A stretch of DNA of 64,000 nt. Origin: Yamagishiella unicocca. Lineage: Eukaryota; Chlorophyta; Chlorophyceae; Chlamydomonadales; Volvocaceae. The position numbers were made by a program, and so were the translations under genes. Below the pieces are notes generated by a model that was not told the origin of the DNA, made no database searches, and was given only the letters and a program-made list of their open reading frames with translations. How positions within the stretch are numbered: the first letter of the stretch is position 1; every line of letters starts with the position of its first letter. Of the stretch, positions 11,501-23,249 are shown piece by piece. Where the stretch lies: the NCBI GenBank assembly GCA_003116995.1, contig BDSL01000061.1, positions 186,001 through 250,000 on the forward strand, given 5' to 3'.

Positions 11501-14500
11501 GCCTCAACTTCGGTGCTTGCATAGCGGGGCTTACAGGTGGGGTCACGCATGAAATTGAGCGCTTTTGACCAACACAAGAACCCCCAGCTGTCCAAGCCCG
11601 CCATTCCAGGCCACCACATCCGCAGCCTGCGCCCCCCCTGCAACCCAGCTGTAGCCTCAAGGCGTCCGACCTGAGCAACCGCGTCTCCGGCCCCTTCCGG
11701 ACCACCCGCACCTCACCTGGTGCCCATCGGCTTGTACTCGTCCGGCCCGCCGCCCCCCGCCGCCGCCAGCTGCTCCGGGTCTGGCAGCGACTCCAGCGAG
11801 TCGAAGTACAGCCATTGGAAGGTCGGGTGGAACTTCCCGCTGACCGCCTTGACAACCTCCTGGCCCACCACACCGCCTGCAAGAGCAGGACCAAGCGCCG
11901 CGGGGAGGAGGGTTCGCGTTTGTGTTCGAGGAAGACCCGTGGACGCCAGAAAAAACCGTTTAGTGGGAGGGCCGATCGCGCCCTGATGCGCCCCTGCTGG
12001 AGCCCGCAGGCAGCCACGCCCGGCAGCCGCACCAGTCCAGCATACCTCAAGCGCCCTGCCTTACTCCCCGCCGGCCGTGGACCTGCTCCGACGGTTACTC
12101 ACCGAACATGGCGGCCATGGGGTTGATCTCCGCGGATGCGCAGTGCGCCAGCTTGGCCACCACCGCACCGTCCACCGCGTCCAGCTTGGCGGGGCCTGCG
12201 GGCTGGGCGGCGTTGAGCCCCTCAGCCAGGGCCTGCAGCTTAGCGGCATCCGCCACGTCTGCGGGGCGTGGCGAGCGGCCAACCTCGGCCTGGGACGATA
12301 GAGCGGGGGGCGGGGGAGGATAGAGCGGGGGCCGGGGGAGGAAGGACATGGGACGATAGAGCGGGGGGCGGGGGAGGAAGGACATGGGACGATGGAAGCA
12401 AGGAAGGACATGGGGCGGGCAGGGTAGTGCCGTCAGGAGCCGGACGAACCGGAGGAGCGCTGGGTGCTGAGGGAGTGACTGGTCGGGTAGTAGCACGGAC
12501 TTCGAGACGACCCCTCGCTTGACGGTGACGAGGCAAAGCGTCGCGAGACACGCCCAACACTGGCCTGGGCCGGGTGCGTGTACAACCCTATAGCTCCGAT
12601 TGGATGTGGGTGGGCTGCACGCACTGCTAGTAACCCTGCAGCTGCGGTCGGGCACGCTGCCAGGTGCCAGCCTTCGTTCGGGCAAACCGTGGCTTTACAA
12701 GCCTTGTTACCAAAGCCTCCATGAGTTTCGCAAAAGCGTGGATCCTATCACGCCCGCCCCGGGGACCTCGCCCTGCCCTGCAGCTCCTTTCCGCGCCAAG
12801 TCCTGACCCACACCCCCCGCACCTCAAACTGGTCCAGCGCCTGGAAGCCCACGTGCAGCTGCGCCGCCCGGTCCAGCTTGGAGAAGTCGGTCAGCAGGAA
12901 TTCACCGGGGTCGGGCAGGGCCTGGGGGGAAGGGGAGGAGGAGCCAGTCGGCAGGATGAAGTCACACGAGGGGAAAGTTAGACGACGGGACACCTGCTAC
13001 GGGGCCTGCGCCACTCCTCGGCGTGTATGCAGGCAGCGGCATGCGGGAATGCAACATCCAGGAGCTCCCGGGAACTGTGTTGCTACAGCGCACCAACCAC
13101 GTCTGCCTGCGGGCCTTGTGGGTCGGCTGCGGCACCCGGCTGGGTCGGCTGCGGCACCCGGCTGGGTCGGCGGGGCACGATGGTGGCCCCCTGCGGAACG
13201 CCGTCACGGTGGCGACACCCGCAGCCGCACCCGCGATGTCTACGCATTCGGGCCCCTGACCTCCGCTAAAGGTACGTCACACACAACTCTTGGCTGTCCC
13301 GCAGCTCCCGGCTGCCACCCACAACCCCCCATCCTGAGACCCAGCCCTCGTCACCGACCCAGGGGGGTGCAAAAATGACCGTTTTCGCGATATGAGCAGT
13401 ATAGTTTGCGCACCGACCCCGGGGTTGTAAAAACCGTTTTACGCGACGGGACAGGATCGTTGGCGCATGGGGGGGTGCCTGCCGTGCTCAACCTCATTGC
13501 GCTCCAGGCCTCCGGTACCCCGCAACCTCCCCACCTTGTCCAGTGTCTTGAAAGCCAGCGTCTTGGGCTCCTTAACCTGCACCACTATGCCGCCCCGCTC
13601 GTACTCGCCCCAGCCAGTGGTGTCAACATCCAGCTCGAACGAGTGGGCCTGGCCGCCGCAGTGGTTTCGGAGGGCCGGTGGGCGGAATGTTTGTCATGGC
13701 TTAGGCGACAGTGAGGGCGGAAGGCTTCGCAAGGTTACCAGTGCAACTGGGTAGGCACATCTGCTCGCCATGCATGCTGGATCCAGCACCAAGCTCTGAA
13801 CGCCTCGATGTACCAGTCGAGAACGCCGAAGCCACGGCTATCTGTAATCCATCACGCGTATCGACTTGCCAGGCCCACATGACTGTCGCCCGCACCGCAC
13901 TGCACCGCCCGCTCGTGCGAATAGCTGCGCTCCCTCCCCGGCGGCGACCCACCTTGCAGTGCTTGACCTTGAAAGGCCCATGCGTGTTAAGCTTATCCAT
14001 GCCAGCCACCTCGCTGAACGACACGAGCTCGCCGTCCTGGGCAGCGTGGCACAACGGCAGGAAGCGGGCGTGGTGCAGGTGTCGCGGGCAGGGACTGAAT
14101 TCGGGTCCTTCTCAGGCGCTAAAGAGGCGACGCCAGCGAAAACCGGGGGATACACCTCAATGTCTTACACGTGTATACTCAAGGAGAATGCGCCGTTCCT
14201 TTCCGCCATCCCCTACAGCCAAGTCCGGTAAACCAATAAACCTGCCACATCCCTAACCCCTGGCGCCCAGCCCTGACCCTACCTGGAACTCCAGTCGCTC
14301 GTCCTCCACGCACGTGACAATGGTGGGGGAGCCGCTGCTGACAGAGGCCACAATGCCCGAGTGGGGCTCCTCGCCTGGGAGCGGGGGGAGGAAAATGCGA
14401 GCAGTTGGGTGTCGCGGGGCAGGATTGCCGCCCAAGAGGCATCAGCCGCCAGCGGCTCGACAGCATTCGCTTAATGCTGATGTACCGAGCGTGTCAATCC

Positions 14501-16571
14501 ACTAAGGGCGACGATGGAGGATTACTGCATCGTATGGCGTAGACGCAGTTACGCGGAGCTGAGTTCCGTGACGAAAACTTCCAACCCTAACCTTGTACAC
14601 GTGTCTTACGACTGCTCCCCTCCAGCTTCGAACAGACCTGCCCCCCGACCCAATTCTCCATAGCTGTTCCGTGCCATTCCTCGCCACAAACCTAGGACGA
14701 GACCCCTACCCCTGCATCGAACACCTTGCGGCAGACGTATGCACGCACCGTTGACGTCGTAGACAGTGAAAGACGGGCCAAAGTCGGTGAAGACGCGGGC
14801 AAAGACGCCACGGGTTTGTGCCCAAATGAAGGCGGTCCCGGTGCTGTGGCAAACCGCGTCCAGCCGCTTCGCCTCGGCCTGGGACGCCGTCGTGCACACA
14901 ACCACCTGCGCGAGAGGGTGCCGACGAGGCGCCCTTGTGAGAGCGCATCAGAGTGCGCCGCGTGCGTCAGCCCGGCCATTCTAACAGCACGGACATCGGT
15001 GGCATAATGACCTCCAACCCGCCGATAAGGTGCACGGCAGCTGCATTGGTTCGCTGCGGGTCCAACCCCTGGAAGCCGCACGGCAGAAGAGACGGTCCCG
15101 CTCCCTGGCCATGAAACTATATCGCAGTTCCATGAATGCCACCAGTAGGTTTTCTATGAGTAAATGCACGAACAGAAGATGGGTGTGCCCAGGGATGTAC
15201 GGCTTATACCCGCGCTGCTAAAGAAGGAAACATGCTCTAGACTTCACCGCAAGACGCCCCTGCGCGGCAACACGGCCGTCTGAGCGGTGAACTAGAACAT
15301 GATTTCTTAACCACACGAACACTGCATCGTCAGCTCTGGCTGTGGGTCGCCTTCGTGCCCCGGCTCCTCCTCCAGGTAATGGAACTTGATTTGGGCATGT
15401 CGGGGAAAGATTTCCCCTTGAAGAAGCAAATTCCCGTGTTCCTCAGTCCACCCTTTTGAAGCCATCCACATCCGCGAAATGGCGCCTCTGTCCTTACCTG
15501 AAACTGCTTTACGAATTCGTCCGTGAGCGGCCCTGCAGCGGCGTGTACTGCCACGCTAGTGTTCAGCTCTTGCAGCTTCTCCCGGCACGCTTCGGCACGA
15601 TTGCGGGCCACATCCTGAGTGTGAAGGCACGGGAACAGGTGCCGGCTGCGGCATCAAGAGCGCAGGGGCTGATACAAGCCGTATAAACGCGCCCGACATT
15701 CGGGTAGGAGGCAGTGTTCATGCTCCTGAGTGGCGGGCACCCGCTACTGCGAAAAATGGGTACGATGACATCTTGCACGGCACCAGGCGGTGTGTATGCG
15801 CAAGCAGCGGCAAAGAGTTGCAGGGGGTTCCGGCGCGGCATAAGCCTGTATAGCCTCGACACACACCTTCTCATGTCCGCGACAAAGTTGCACGCAAAAC
15901 CTTCGGGTTACCGGCGAACCAAACTGGTCCTGTTGGAACAAGGACGACAACTTCCCCACTGGTGATCCTAGGATAATGGAATACGCTGCTGTCTAATCAC
16001 CAGGCACATTACACCGCGGTCGTTTCAAGCTGCGCCCACGTACCTGTTCAGACAAATAAAACTGCGCGGACAGATCTGGCAGAGTCACTGTGGCCGTATC
16101 GTGAATTGTAACGCTCCGCACACCGGCCAAAATAACATTCTTGGCTGGTACCAATGCGTAGTAACGAGGCAAGGGGAATTGTAATCAGAGACGGTTTGAA
16201 ACCAGGCCACATGTACGCGGCTGCTGCCAAATTTCCAAATGGCCAGACCACCAACCATTGCCGATACAACATAAGAAGTGCTGATAATTCTGCCGATCAG
16301 ACTTCTGCACCAGTACACCGCCAATCCAGATCCCGAAACTGGCAAGCTGCTTACCAATCTCGACACCAAGCCCATTGGCGCCACTAATCAGAACAGAGGA
16401 AGATGCCATGCGCTTCATTGCCTCGCGGCCGTACACCGCGAGCTGGCGTGAATGGAGATTTTCATCGATCTCCACTTGGCCGTGTCCCCCGTCGGGCGCA
16501 CCGCTCTTGCTCATGGTGGGCTTCTTTGCCGACGGGGTATCAGAGGAGCCTTCAGCAGTGCGTTTGGACAT
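5576..16571 (-). CDS. UBA1: Ubiquitin-activating enzyme E1, 23 coding exons
   Basis: E1 adenylates ubiquitin with ATP, loads it on its catalytic Cys and passes it to E2 enzymes. Exons, all in matching phase: 16571-16355, 16144-16044, 15614-15498, 14905-14749, 14374-14283, 14036-13953, 13648-13535, 12921-12823, 12289-12103, 11876-11717, 11335-11266, 11044-10872, 10525-10405, 10182-10054, 9775-9652, 9331-9135, 8896-8744, 8499-8319, 8061-7967, 7586-7424, 7096-6900, 6053-5913, 5680-5576. They total 1058 codons plus stop, the usual family length. Exon 1 has the inactive adenylation start ([14 protein letters not shown], then GLGVEI). The active adenylation domain begins at residue 467 (VGAGALG), followed by [16 protein letters not shown] and NALDNVNAR. 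The catalytic Cys is about residue 630 ([10 protein letters not shown], exon 15). [12 protein letters not shown] and [16 protein letters not shown] follow. The ubiquitin-fold domain ends with [10 protein letters not shown]. The ATG at 16571 (MSKRTAEG) is the only one fitting exon 1. No defect was seen. Confidence 0.97.
7649..7677. repeat. Intronic motif shared with 13429-13457
   Basis: AAAAACCGTTTTACGCGAC followed by A/G-GGACAGGAT occurs in this UBA1 intron and again at 13429-13457 in another UBA1 intron, same orientation, one mismatch in 29 bases. Both are preceded by a G-rich run. It is probably a shared fragment of a dispersed element. Confidence 0.5.
12290..12415. repeat. Minisatellite in a UBA1 intron
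   Basis: About four copies of a 30-38 bp unit containing GATAGAGCGGGGG and GGGGGAGGA lie between UBA1 exons 8 and 9. The purine strand is plus, so the transcript has a C-rich tract next to the exon 9 splice acceptor. Confidence 0.6.
13120..13175. repeat. Short tandem repeat in a UBA1 intron
   Basis: GGTCGGCTGCGGCACCCGGC recurs in tandem with a period of about 25 bp, two full copies and one partial, in the intron between UBA1 exons 7 and 8. Confidence 0.5.
13429..13457. repeat. Intronic motif shared with 7649-7677
   Basis: This is the second copy of the AAAAACCGTTTTACGCGAC motif in a UBA1 intron. A diverged version (CAAAAATGACCGTTTTCGCGA) lies about 60 bp to its left. Confidence 0.5.
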
Positions 16572-17306
16572 GAAGCGCACAGGCGCGTTCTAAACGCGTC
16601 GGGCAATCCCGACAGCCTCAATAGCCTATACAAAGTCACTGTAATACTTCCGGGCAGCAAGTCCGGGCTAAGCTGTACTAACTTACTTCGTTGTGAATCG
16701 CCAACATATCCGTGGCGAGCCGCGTACAGACATTGCGTACGGCAAGGCCTGGCGTGTCCTCTGTATGGGGCTCCCATGACATGCAGACCAATCGATACAT
16801 ACGGCCGCGTGAGGTACATACCGCGAGCTAAGCCGTAATTGGACAGTGTGCCGCAATTATTGAGACCATGTGCAACACGGGGTGGCGGAAGCCGGTGGAA
16901 AGCGGGGAACGGGAGAGGGTCTGGAGCCTACACTGCCAGTCAGCAAATGCGTTACATGTCGCGCCGTGATGCCGTCATTCACCATGCACTTCTCTTGGAC
17001 GTCCGTCTAGGCCGAAGGCTCTATCCTTCGCCATTCGCACCCCTGCCACCAGGTACACCTGTGGTACTTGCAATCCCATGTCACACGAGAGAGCCTGAGG
17101 GAGCTGCTCATCGAACAAATCATGTGCCTAACCCGGACTGGGACTTGGGGGCGCGTGTTGAGCGTTGGGCCGTTACGTACGGTTGCACAGTTCACCATTT
17201 AACGGTGACGAAGTAATGATGTCGGCTTGCGGGATGGAGGCGCCACGAAGGTAGGATCGGCGAGCTGCCAGGTAGAAGTGCCACCTGCCGTACACCACTC
17301 AGCCGA
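16572..17306. promoter_or_regulatory. Divergent intergenic region of UBA1 and the unknown gene
   Basis: About 735 bp separate the UBA1 ATG (minus) from the first ATG of the next gene (plus). It should hold both promoters and 5' untranslated regions. No clear TATA box or known element was recognised, and no exon chain was found. Confidence 0.4.
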
Positions 17307-19544
17307 ATGGCCCGCATCTTGTCTCAAGGCGAGGCCCCGCATCACGGCCAGGGAGCGCCGCTGTCTGGGCCGCATAATCCCCCCGCCAGCGCTTTCGGCG
17401 GGGCCCTGGCTCGAACCGCCATCATTAGCAACGCTGTCGCCGCCGCCGCCTTCCTTCAACGAACCAAGCAGCAGCAGGCCATCACCCCGCTCTCTCCCCG
17501 CTCCAATGATGCTGCGCTGTCTCCCCGCTCCAACGATGCTGCGCTCTCTCCTCGCTCCCACGATGCTGCGCCCTCTCCCCGCTCCAAGGTTGCTGGGATG
17601 TCACCGCCTGGCGGCGGAGCGGGCGACATGGACCACCGACAACAGGCACGTGAAGCCCCTCCGGCCGCCCCACACACGCCGTCGAATGATGATACCGCCG
17701 CCGCTGGCTCAATACAGTCGCCGCCGCGGCTGTTGCCTCCGCCGCCGCCGCCGTACAAGGCGCTGTCCCTCAAGTGCGAGACGTCCACGGCTTCCATTCC
17801 TGAGGACTCCCCCCCGAGGGCGCTGTCCGGTGCTCCCAAGCCGGATCCCTCACGCCGCGGTCTCACGCGGTGGGTCAGCGCAGCCGAGCGGACCAGATCT
17901 GGCGGCGACGTCGGCGGCGACGACACGGGCGATACAGCCGTCGACGCTCTGTGCTCGCTGCCGCTGGCCAAGCTGACGGCGCACAGCAGCGAGAAGCGCA
18001 TCTCCACCAGCAGTGGCGCCGGTGGCGGCGGTGGTCTGAGCTCCTACTTCCGAGGGCGCTTCACGGCGGCAGCCGATCCCGCAGCCAGAGGGGCTCTGGA
18101 GGCCTCGCACGAGTCAGGGCAGCCAGCGGCTTCAGTCGCCACCAGCGGTGCCGTCAGCAGCCAGCGAACGCCGGTCACGGCGGCTGGCGGTGATGACGGA
18201 GAGAGCCACAGCCAGCGGGGGCGGAATCGTGTGAGCCACAGCGGCGTTGCCAACGGCGCCGATTCCGGTCCTGGGTTTGGCGGCGGCATGGGGTTAGCCC
18301 TCCGATCACTGCGGGGCGGCGGCTCGAGCCGTTGCGACCAGCTGGGGAGCCTTCTGGGCCGTGCGGCTGACGCGGCGGCGGTGCCGTACAGCCAGGCTTC
18401 TCCCTCGAAGTCCCTGCGGAGCGCTAATGGACTGGCCTCCTTCGACACCTCCACCGCCAGTTTCTTGTCGCCACGGCCCTCAGTAGTATCAGTGGCGGCT
18501 GCGGCAGCAGCGGGTGGCGTGCAGTCGGCGGGAGCAGGATCGTGCTGCACGAATGACGGCGACGGCGGCGGTGGCGGCTGCCGCCCTGCTGTGGTTCTGC
18601 CTGCTGAGGATGCCGCGGCGACCATAGGGCACGGGTGAGCGCTGGGGATTGGGGCTTGCTTACGTTCGTCCTGCAGCGCTAACATCTTTATTTTGCAGCG
18701 CTGATGGTGTTGATGGAAAGCGCGTGTAACAGAAGCGGATCAATCCGCACCTTTTTAACCCTCATGACCCCCACGATGCCGTCCAGGCGGAGAGTCATGG
18801 AGGAATCGCCTCCTAGCGCCGATATCTGCCCACCAGCGGCGCTGTCTCCCGCCCCCACCACCGCCACATCTTTCGACCCGCGGGTCACTTTCGCCATCAG
18901 CACATTGGACGACTTGTTCGAACCACCCGAACGCCCATCAATGGAGAGCTCCGGCAGCAACTGGAGGGACGCGGTTGGTAAGGCCCGCGCCTCCATCTTC
19001 CGCGAGCCCCGAGACCACCAGCACGCCTTCAACCGGCAGCTGACCGGCAGCAGGCGGAACATGCCCGTGGCACCCGAGCAGCTGGTGGAGGCGGAGGTGG
19101 CAGCCAGGGCGGAGGCGATAGCGGCGCCGGGCCGGCGCAGCCCCGCCTGGATGGTGCGGCGGATCACCGAGGCCAAGCAGGAGCGCCTGGTCAGCGAGGT
19201 GAGTGGGTGGCGGTCAGCTGCCGGTGCCTGCGGTACGGCAGCTGCGGAGATGAGGTACGAGCAGTTGAGACGATAGATGAGGGTTTCACTGGGTGAAACC
19301 ACATCCCCCGCAGCTACCACCAATACCAACAAGCACCTCCCGCTCTCGTTGTTTTATTGGGCTTGGTTGTGCGTGCTTAAGTTGGGCTACCTAACCTTTT
19401 TGCTTGAAGCGACCTCCTGGCCCCCCTCGCTCGCCCTCTTGCCCCCTCTCCCCCCCCCCCCAGGTTAGCAACTGGCTGAAGGCGGCTCTGCAGCAACAGG
19501 GGGCCCGCAAGGCGTCAGCGGAGGGCAACGTGTTCGTGCAGTGA
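17307..19544 (+). CDS. Low-complexity protein of unknown function, three-exon model
   Basis: I do not recognise this family. The model is exon 1 17307-18634 (ATG at 17307), exon 2 18733-19198 and exon 3 19464-19544, phase-consistent, 624 residues. The first acceptor at 18733 lacks a pyrimidine tract and is the weakest point. The protein is rich in Ser, Pro, Ala and Gly; a nine-residue unit like LSPRSNDAA repeats four times near residue 65. Conserved-looking segments are AADAAAVPYSQASPSKSLRS (end of exon 1) and SPAWMVRRITEAKQERLVSE running across the intron into VSNWLKAALQQQ. The same two segments recur in the inverted paralogue at 43254-44600, which supports real coding and the last intron. 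The repeat cluster starts 36 bp after the TGA, so the 3' untranslated region appears invaded by repeats. No membrane segment, signal peptide or catalytic motif was seen. Confidence 0.6.
17490..17597 (+). repeat. Coding minisatellite, 27-bp unit
   Basis: Four imperfect 27-bp units (about CTCCCCGCTCCAACGATGCT plus seven bases) encode the nine-residue repeat LSPRSNDAA within exon 1 of the unknown gene. The period is a multiple of three, so the frame is kept. Confidence 0.75.
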
Positions 19545-19580
19545 TAGAAGCACACCTGCCAGCTGCCTACCTATCTACCT

Positions 19581-19705
19581 GGTCGCCGTAGCTCCGATCA
19601 GGAGCGGAGGCCTTGGCACGCCGGAAAATGTCGCCGTAGCTCCGATCAGGAGCGGAGGCCTTGGCATCTCGGATCGTGCTGTCGCCGTAGCTCCGATCAG
19701 GAGCG
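19581..19705. repeat. Short tandem repeats at the edge of the LINE cluster
   Basis: TCGCCGTAGCTCCGATCAGG starts three units about 50 bp apart, each followed by AGCGGAGGCCTTGGCA in the first two. GCTCC-GATCA-GGAGC inside the unit can fold back. Pieces recur at 21096-21155, 23254-23285 and 34643-34790, always next to LINE ends, and look like the LINE target sequence. Confidence 0.7.
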
Positions 19706-21094
19706 AGAGAGAGAGAGACCGCGTTACAGTGGCCGCACGACAGGCGGCACCCGCCCTTATCCCGGCGGGAAAGCACTGCGGAAGAGACACGGAACCAAGG
19801 TCGGGTACGGGCAACAGCAGGCAAACAGCATCATGCAAAGTCAGCACAAGCGACGGCAGGACACGGCCCCATGCAGGCCACCCTTACGCGTCAAAACCAC
19901 CACAAAAGCCCCCATTGGCTCACCTGCCCATCACCCGCACCACTCGTATCTCGAACCAGCAAAGGTGGCACCAGGAAAGAAAGAACGAAAGAACAAACAG
20001 CAGCCAAGGCAGGCTAGCTAGGGCGGCACGGCGCACATGAGCCGACCCCCGGTTACGAACAAAAATGGGTGGTCCACCCCCACGTCACCCCAGTCCTTGC
20101 GGGGCAAACCCAAGCCCGCAAAGTCCCGCAGCAAGGCCCAGAACTTAGCAAGGAGGCCAGAACGCATAGCAGCAGGGAGGGTGGGGCCGGGGAGCCGATG
20201 AGAGTGTATGTACCGGCGCGCCCACTCCATCGCGTTGAGCGCCGCCAACGCCACCACATCCCACACACACTGCAGCACAGTGGTCGGATCCGGCGACACA
20301 CACAACCACACATGCTCACGCGTGACCCCGCATCCACAGCAGACTTCCAGTTCATCCCAGAGCGGGCGGACGAGGGGGCAAGACCAAAAGTGATGCAAGC
20401 GCGGCGACTCGGCCACACCCGCTGCAGCGGGGTAACAGCCGCAAGCACACGGTTCGGGTGGGACCAGCGGGAGGTGGGAGGAGCCCGGCATGGGCACCCC
20501 GTCAACCGCCAGCCGCCAGAGGACCTCCTTCCACCGCGGCTCCCACTTAAGACGCTTCCACAACCGCCGCCATACCGCGCGTAACGCCACAAGGGCCGCC
20601 TCGGGCGTGGCAGCCACAGCAGGGGACAGCCCGAGCGCCTCCCGCACATACGCCGCATGACAGGCCTGCCTGGGGCGCTCCAGTTCCGCCGCCTGGAGCA
20701 GGGTGCCCAGCTTGACGGTGAAGGAGGTGAGGGGCAGCACGGCGTCCACACCCAGCCGCCACCCCAGGCGAGCAAGGAGGAGAGCATCCACCTCGTCAGG
20801 CGACGGCGGGGCGGGGCCATCGGGCGCCAGGCGAGCAGCAGCGAGCCATGCGGGCGAGATGTCAGAAAGGAGAGCGGCCACCGCAGCCCGCGCCGCGACG
20901 CGATCTTGGAGCGCACCCATGGCCAGCTCGGAGGGCGCCAGCTCGTGCCGTACGAGCGTCGTCCAGCGCTCAGCCAGCCGGCTGAAGATGGCCATGCCCG
21001 GTGTCGTCGCCAGGGCATGGGCGCGCTCCACCTCAAACGCGGTCATAGCGTCCTGCACCCGGACGGCGTCGCCGACGGTCAGCAGGCGGCGGCA
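19706..21094 (-). mobile_element. LINE family 1, copy A, 5'-truncated
   Basis: Minus-strand 3' part of a non-LTR retrotransposon. The open frame to the stop at 20018 encodes only the C-terminal region after the RT, including a CACGC and HHFWSCPLVRPLW zinc-finger-like motif. The 3' untranslated region ends, read on minus, in CACTGTAACGCGG followed by a (TC)n tail, which is (GA)n at 19706 on plus. The 5' truncation is just after MCRRLLTVGDAVRVQD. CAGGAGCG flanks it at 19698-19705 and 21095-21102, an 8-bp target duplication. It is almost identical to copies B and C, hence a recent insertion. Confidence 0.88.
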
Positions 21095-21155
21095 CAGGAG
21101 CGGAGGCCTTGGCACACCGGAACTTGTTCTGTCCGTCGCCGTAGCTCCGATCAGT

Positions 21156-21172
21156 CAGAGAGAGAGACCGCG
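21156..21172 (-). mobile_element. LINE family 1 tail fragment
   Basis: AGAGAGAGAGACCGCG is the extreme 3' tail of LINE family 1 (read on minus CGCGG then (TC)n) with nothing else of the element. It lies directly beside copy B. Confidence 0.5.
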
Positions 21173-21174
21173 AT

Positions 21175-23224
21175 CAGAGAGAGAGAGACCGCGTTACAGT
21201 GGCCGCACGACAGGCGGCACCCGCCCTTATCCCGGCGGGAAAGCACTGCGGAAGAGACACGGAACCAAGGTCGGGTACGGGCAACAGCAGGCAAACAGCA
21301 TCATGCAAAGTCAGCACAAGCGACGGCAGGACACGGCCCCATGCAGGCCACCCTTACGCGTCAAAACCACCACAAAAGCCCCCATTGGCTCACCTGCCCA
21401 TCACCCGCACCACTCGTATCTCGAACCAGCAAAGGTGGCACCAGGAAAGAAAGAACGAAAGAACAAACAACAGCCAAGGCAGGCTAGCTAGGGCGGCACG
21501 GCGCACATGAGCCGACCCCCGGTTACGAACAAAAAAGGGTGGTCCACCCCCACGTCACCCCAGTCCTTGCGGGGCAAACCCAAGCCCGCAAAGTCCCGCA
21601 GCAAGGCCCAGAACTTAGCAAGGAGGCCAGAACGCATAGCAGCAGGGAGGGTGGTGCCGGAGAGCCGATGAGAGTGTATGTACCGGCGCGCCCACTCCAT
21701 CGCGTTGAGCGCCGCCAACGCCACCACATCCCACACGCACTGCAGCACAGTGGTCGGATCCGGCGACACACACAACCACACATGCTCACGCGTGACCCCG
21801 CACCCACAGCAGACTTCCAGTTCATCCCAGAGCGGGCGGACGAGGGGGCAAGACCAAAAGTGATGCAAGCGCGGCGACTCGGCCACACCCGCTGCAGCGG
21901 GGTAACAGCCGCAAGCACACGGTTCGGGTGGGACCAGCGGGAGGTGAGAGGAGCCCGGCATGGGCACCCCGTCAACCGCCAGCCGCCAGAGGACCTCCTT
22001 CCACCGCGGCTCCCACTTAAGACGCTTCCACAACCGCCGCCATACCGCGCGTAACGCCACAAGGGCCGCCTCGGGCGTGGCAGCCACAGCAGGGGACAGC
22101 CCGAGCGCCTCCCGCACATACGCCGCATGACAGGCCTGCCTGGGGCGCTCCAGTTCCGCCGCCTGGAGCAGGGTGCCCAGCTTGACGGTGAAGGAGGTGA
22201 GGGGCAGCACGGCGTCCACACCCAGCCGCCACCCCAGGCGAGCAAGGAGGAGAGCATCCACCTCGTCAGGCGACGGCGGGGCGGGGCCATCGGGCGCCAG
22301 GCGAGCAGCAGCGAGCCATGCGGGCGAGATATCAGAAAGGAGAGCGGCCACCGCAGCCCGCGCCGCGATGCGATCTTGGAGCGCACCCATGGCCAGCTCG
22401 GAGGGCGCCAGCTCGTGCCGTACGAGCGTCGTCCAGCGCTCAGCCAGCCTGCTGAAGATGGCCATGCCCGGCGTCGTCGCCAGGGCATGGGCGCGCTCCA
22501 CCTCAAACGCGGTCATAGCGTCCTGCACCCGGACGGCGTCGCCGACGGTCAGCAGGCGGCGGCACATGGTGAGGGGGCCATGGAGAGCCTCCAACCCCGG
22601 CCGCCGGCCCGGCGCCCCCGCGTTGGGCAGGAGCGGGTTGCCCCACAGCGGCGCGTTGAAGCACCAGACGCCCGGCTCCAGGGGGGGGTCCGCGACGTCA
22701 GACAGGGGGGGGAGGTGACCGAGGCTCGTGGCAAGCCGGTGGATGTCCGGGGGCAAGCTGAAGGGGGCGCCGAGCCACGGGCCATCCGGGCGAGCTGTGG
22801 TGACGGCCAGCGGGCGGAAGGCAGGGTGGAGGGTAGAGAGGAAGGAGACCGCAATCCGGATCCACGGCGCGCGGGCAGCCGGGGGCTGCAGCGCGGAGCG
22901 GGCGACCGTCAGGCTCCACTTGGCATGCCGGCTGAGGACATGCAGCCGAAGGGGCAGTACACCGAAGCCGCCGATGGTGGGATGACCGGAGAGCAGGCGG
23001 AGGGGGACACCAGTGAAACGGCGCTGGGCGTCATCAGGGCCTAGCTCCCGATCCACCAGCTTTGCGACAAGGGCCATGATGCCAGCAAGGACCTCCGCCG
23101 GCGGCAGCCCCGAGTGCTCCATGTGGTAAGTCGCCATATGGAGAGCATAAGCTGCAGCCGCAGTGGCACGGCCGAACATCGACAGGGCCATGCGGGAGAT
23201 CTTTTGGAGACGGCGGCGCGCCTC
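21175..23224 (-). mobile_element. LINE family 1, copy B, 5'-truncated
   Basis: Minus-strand copy with an open frame from the right boundary to the stop at 21488, about 579 codons. It begins within EARRRLQKISRMALSMFGRA, downstream of the RT and of the Ala-rich region present in copy C. It contains the C-terminal zinc-finger-like motif HHFWSCPLVRPLW. It shares the 3' untranslated region and (GA)n end with copies A and C. A further tail fragment (23225-23249) abuts the 5' end. Confidence 0.88.
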
Positions 23225-23249
23225 AGAGAGAGAGACCGCGTTACAGTGA
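23225..23249 (-). mobile_element. LINE family 1 tail fragment
   Basis: AGAGAGAGAGACCGCGTTAC plus AGTG is the LINE 3' terminus alone, inserted at or beside the truncated 5' end of copy B and followed by the GATCAGGAGC target-like sequence. Confidence 0.5.

Noticed and set aside
18697..18733. Strong-looking acceptor TTTTGCAG before 18698 for the unknown gene
   Set aside because: From the phase-2 donor at 18635 it leads to an in-frame stop within 30 bases; the weaker acceptor before 18733 keeps the frame that matches downstream coding.
20069..20584. Plus-strand frames repeated at 21539 and 29933
   Set aside because: They are antisense shadows of the LINE coding region, repeated because the LINE is repeated.
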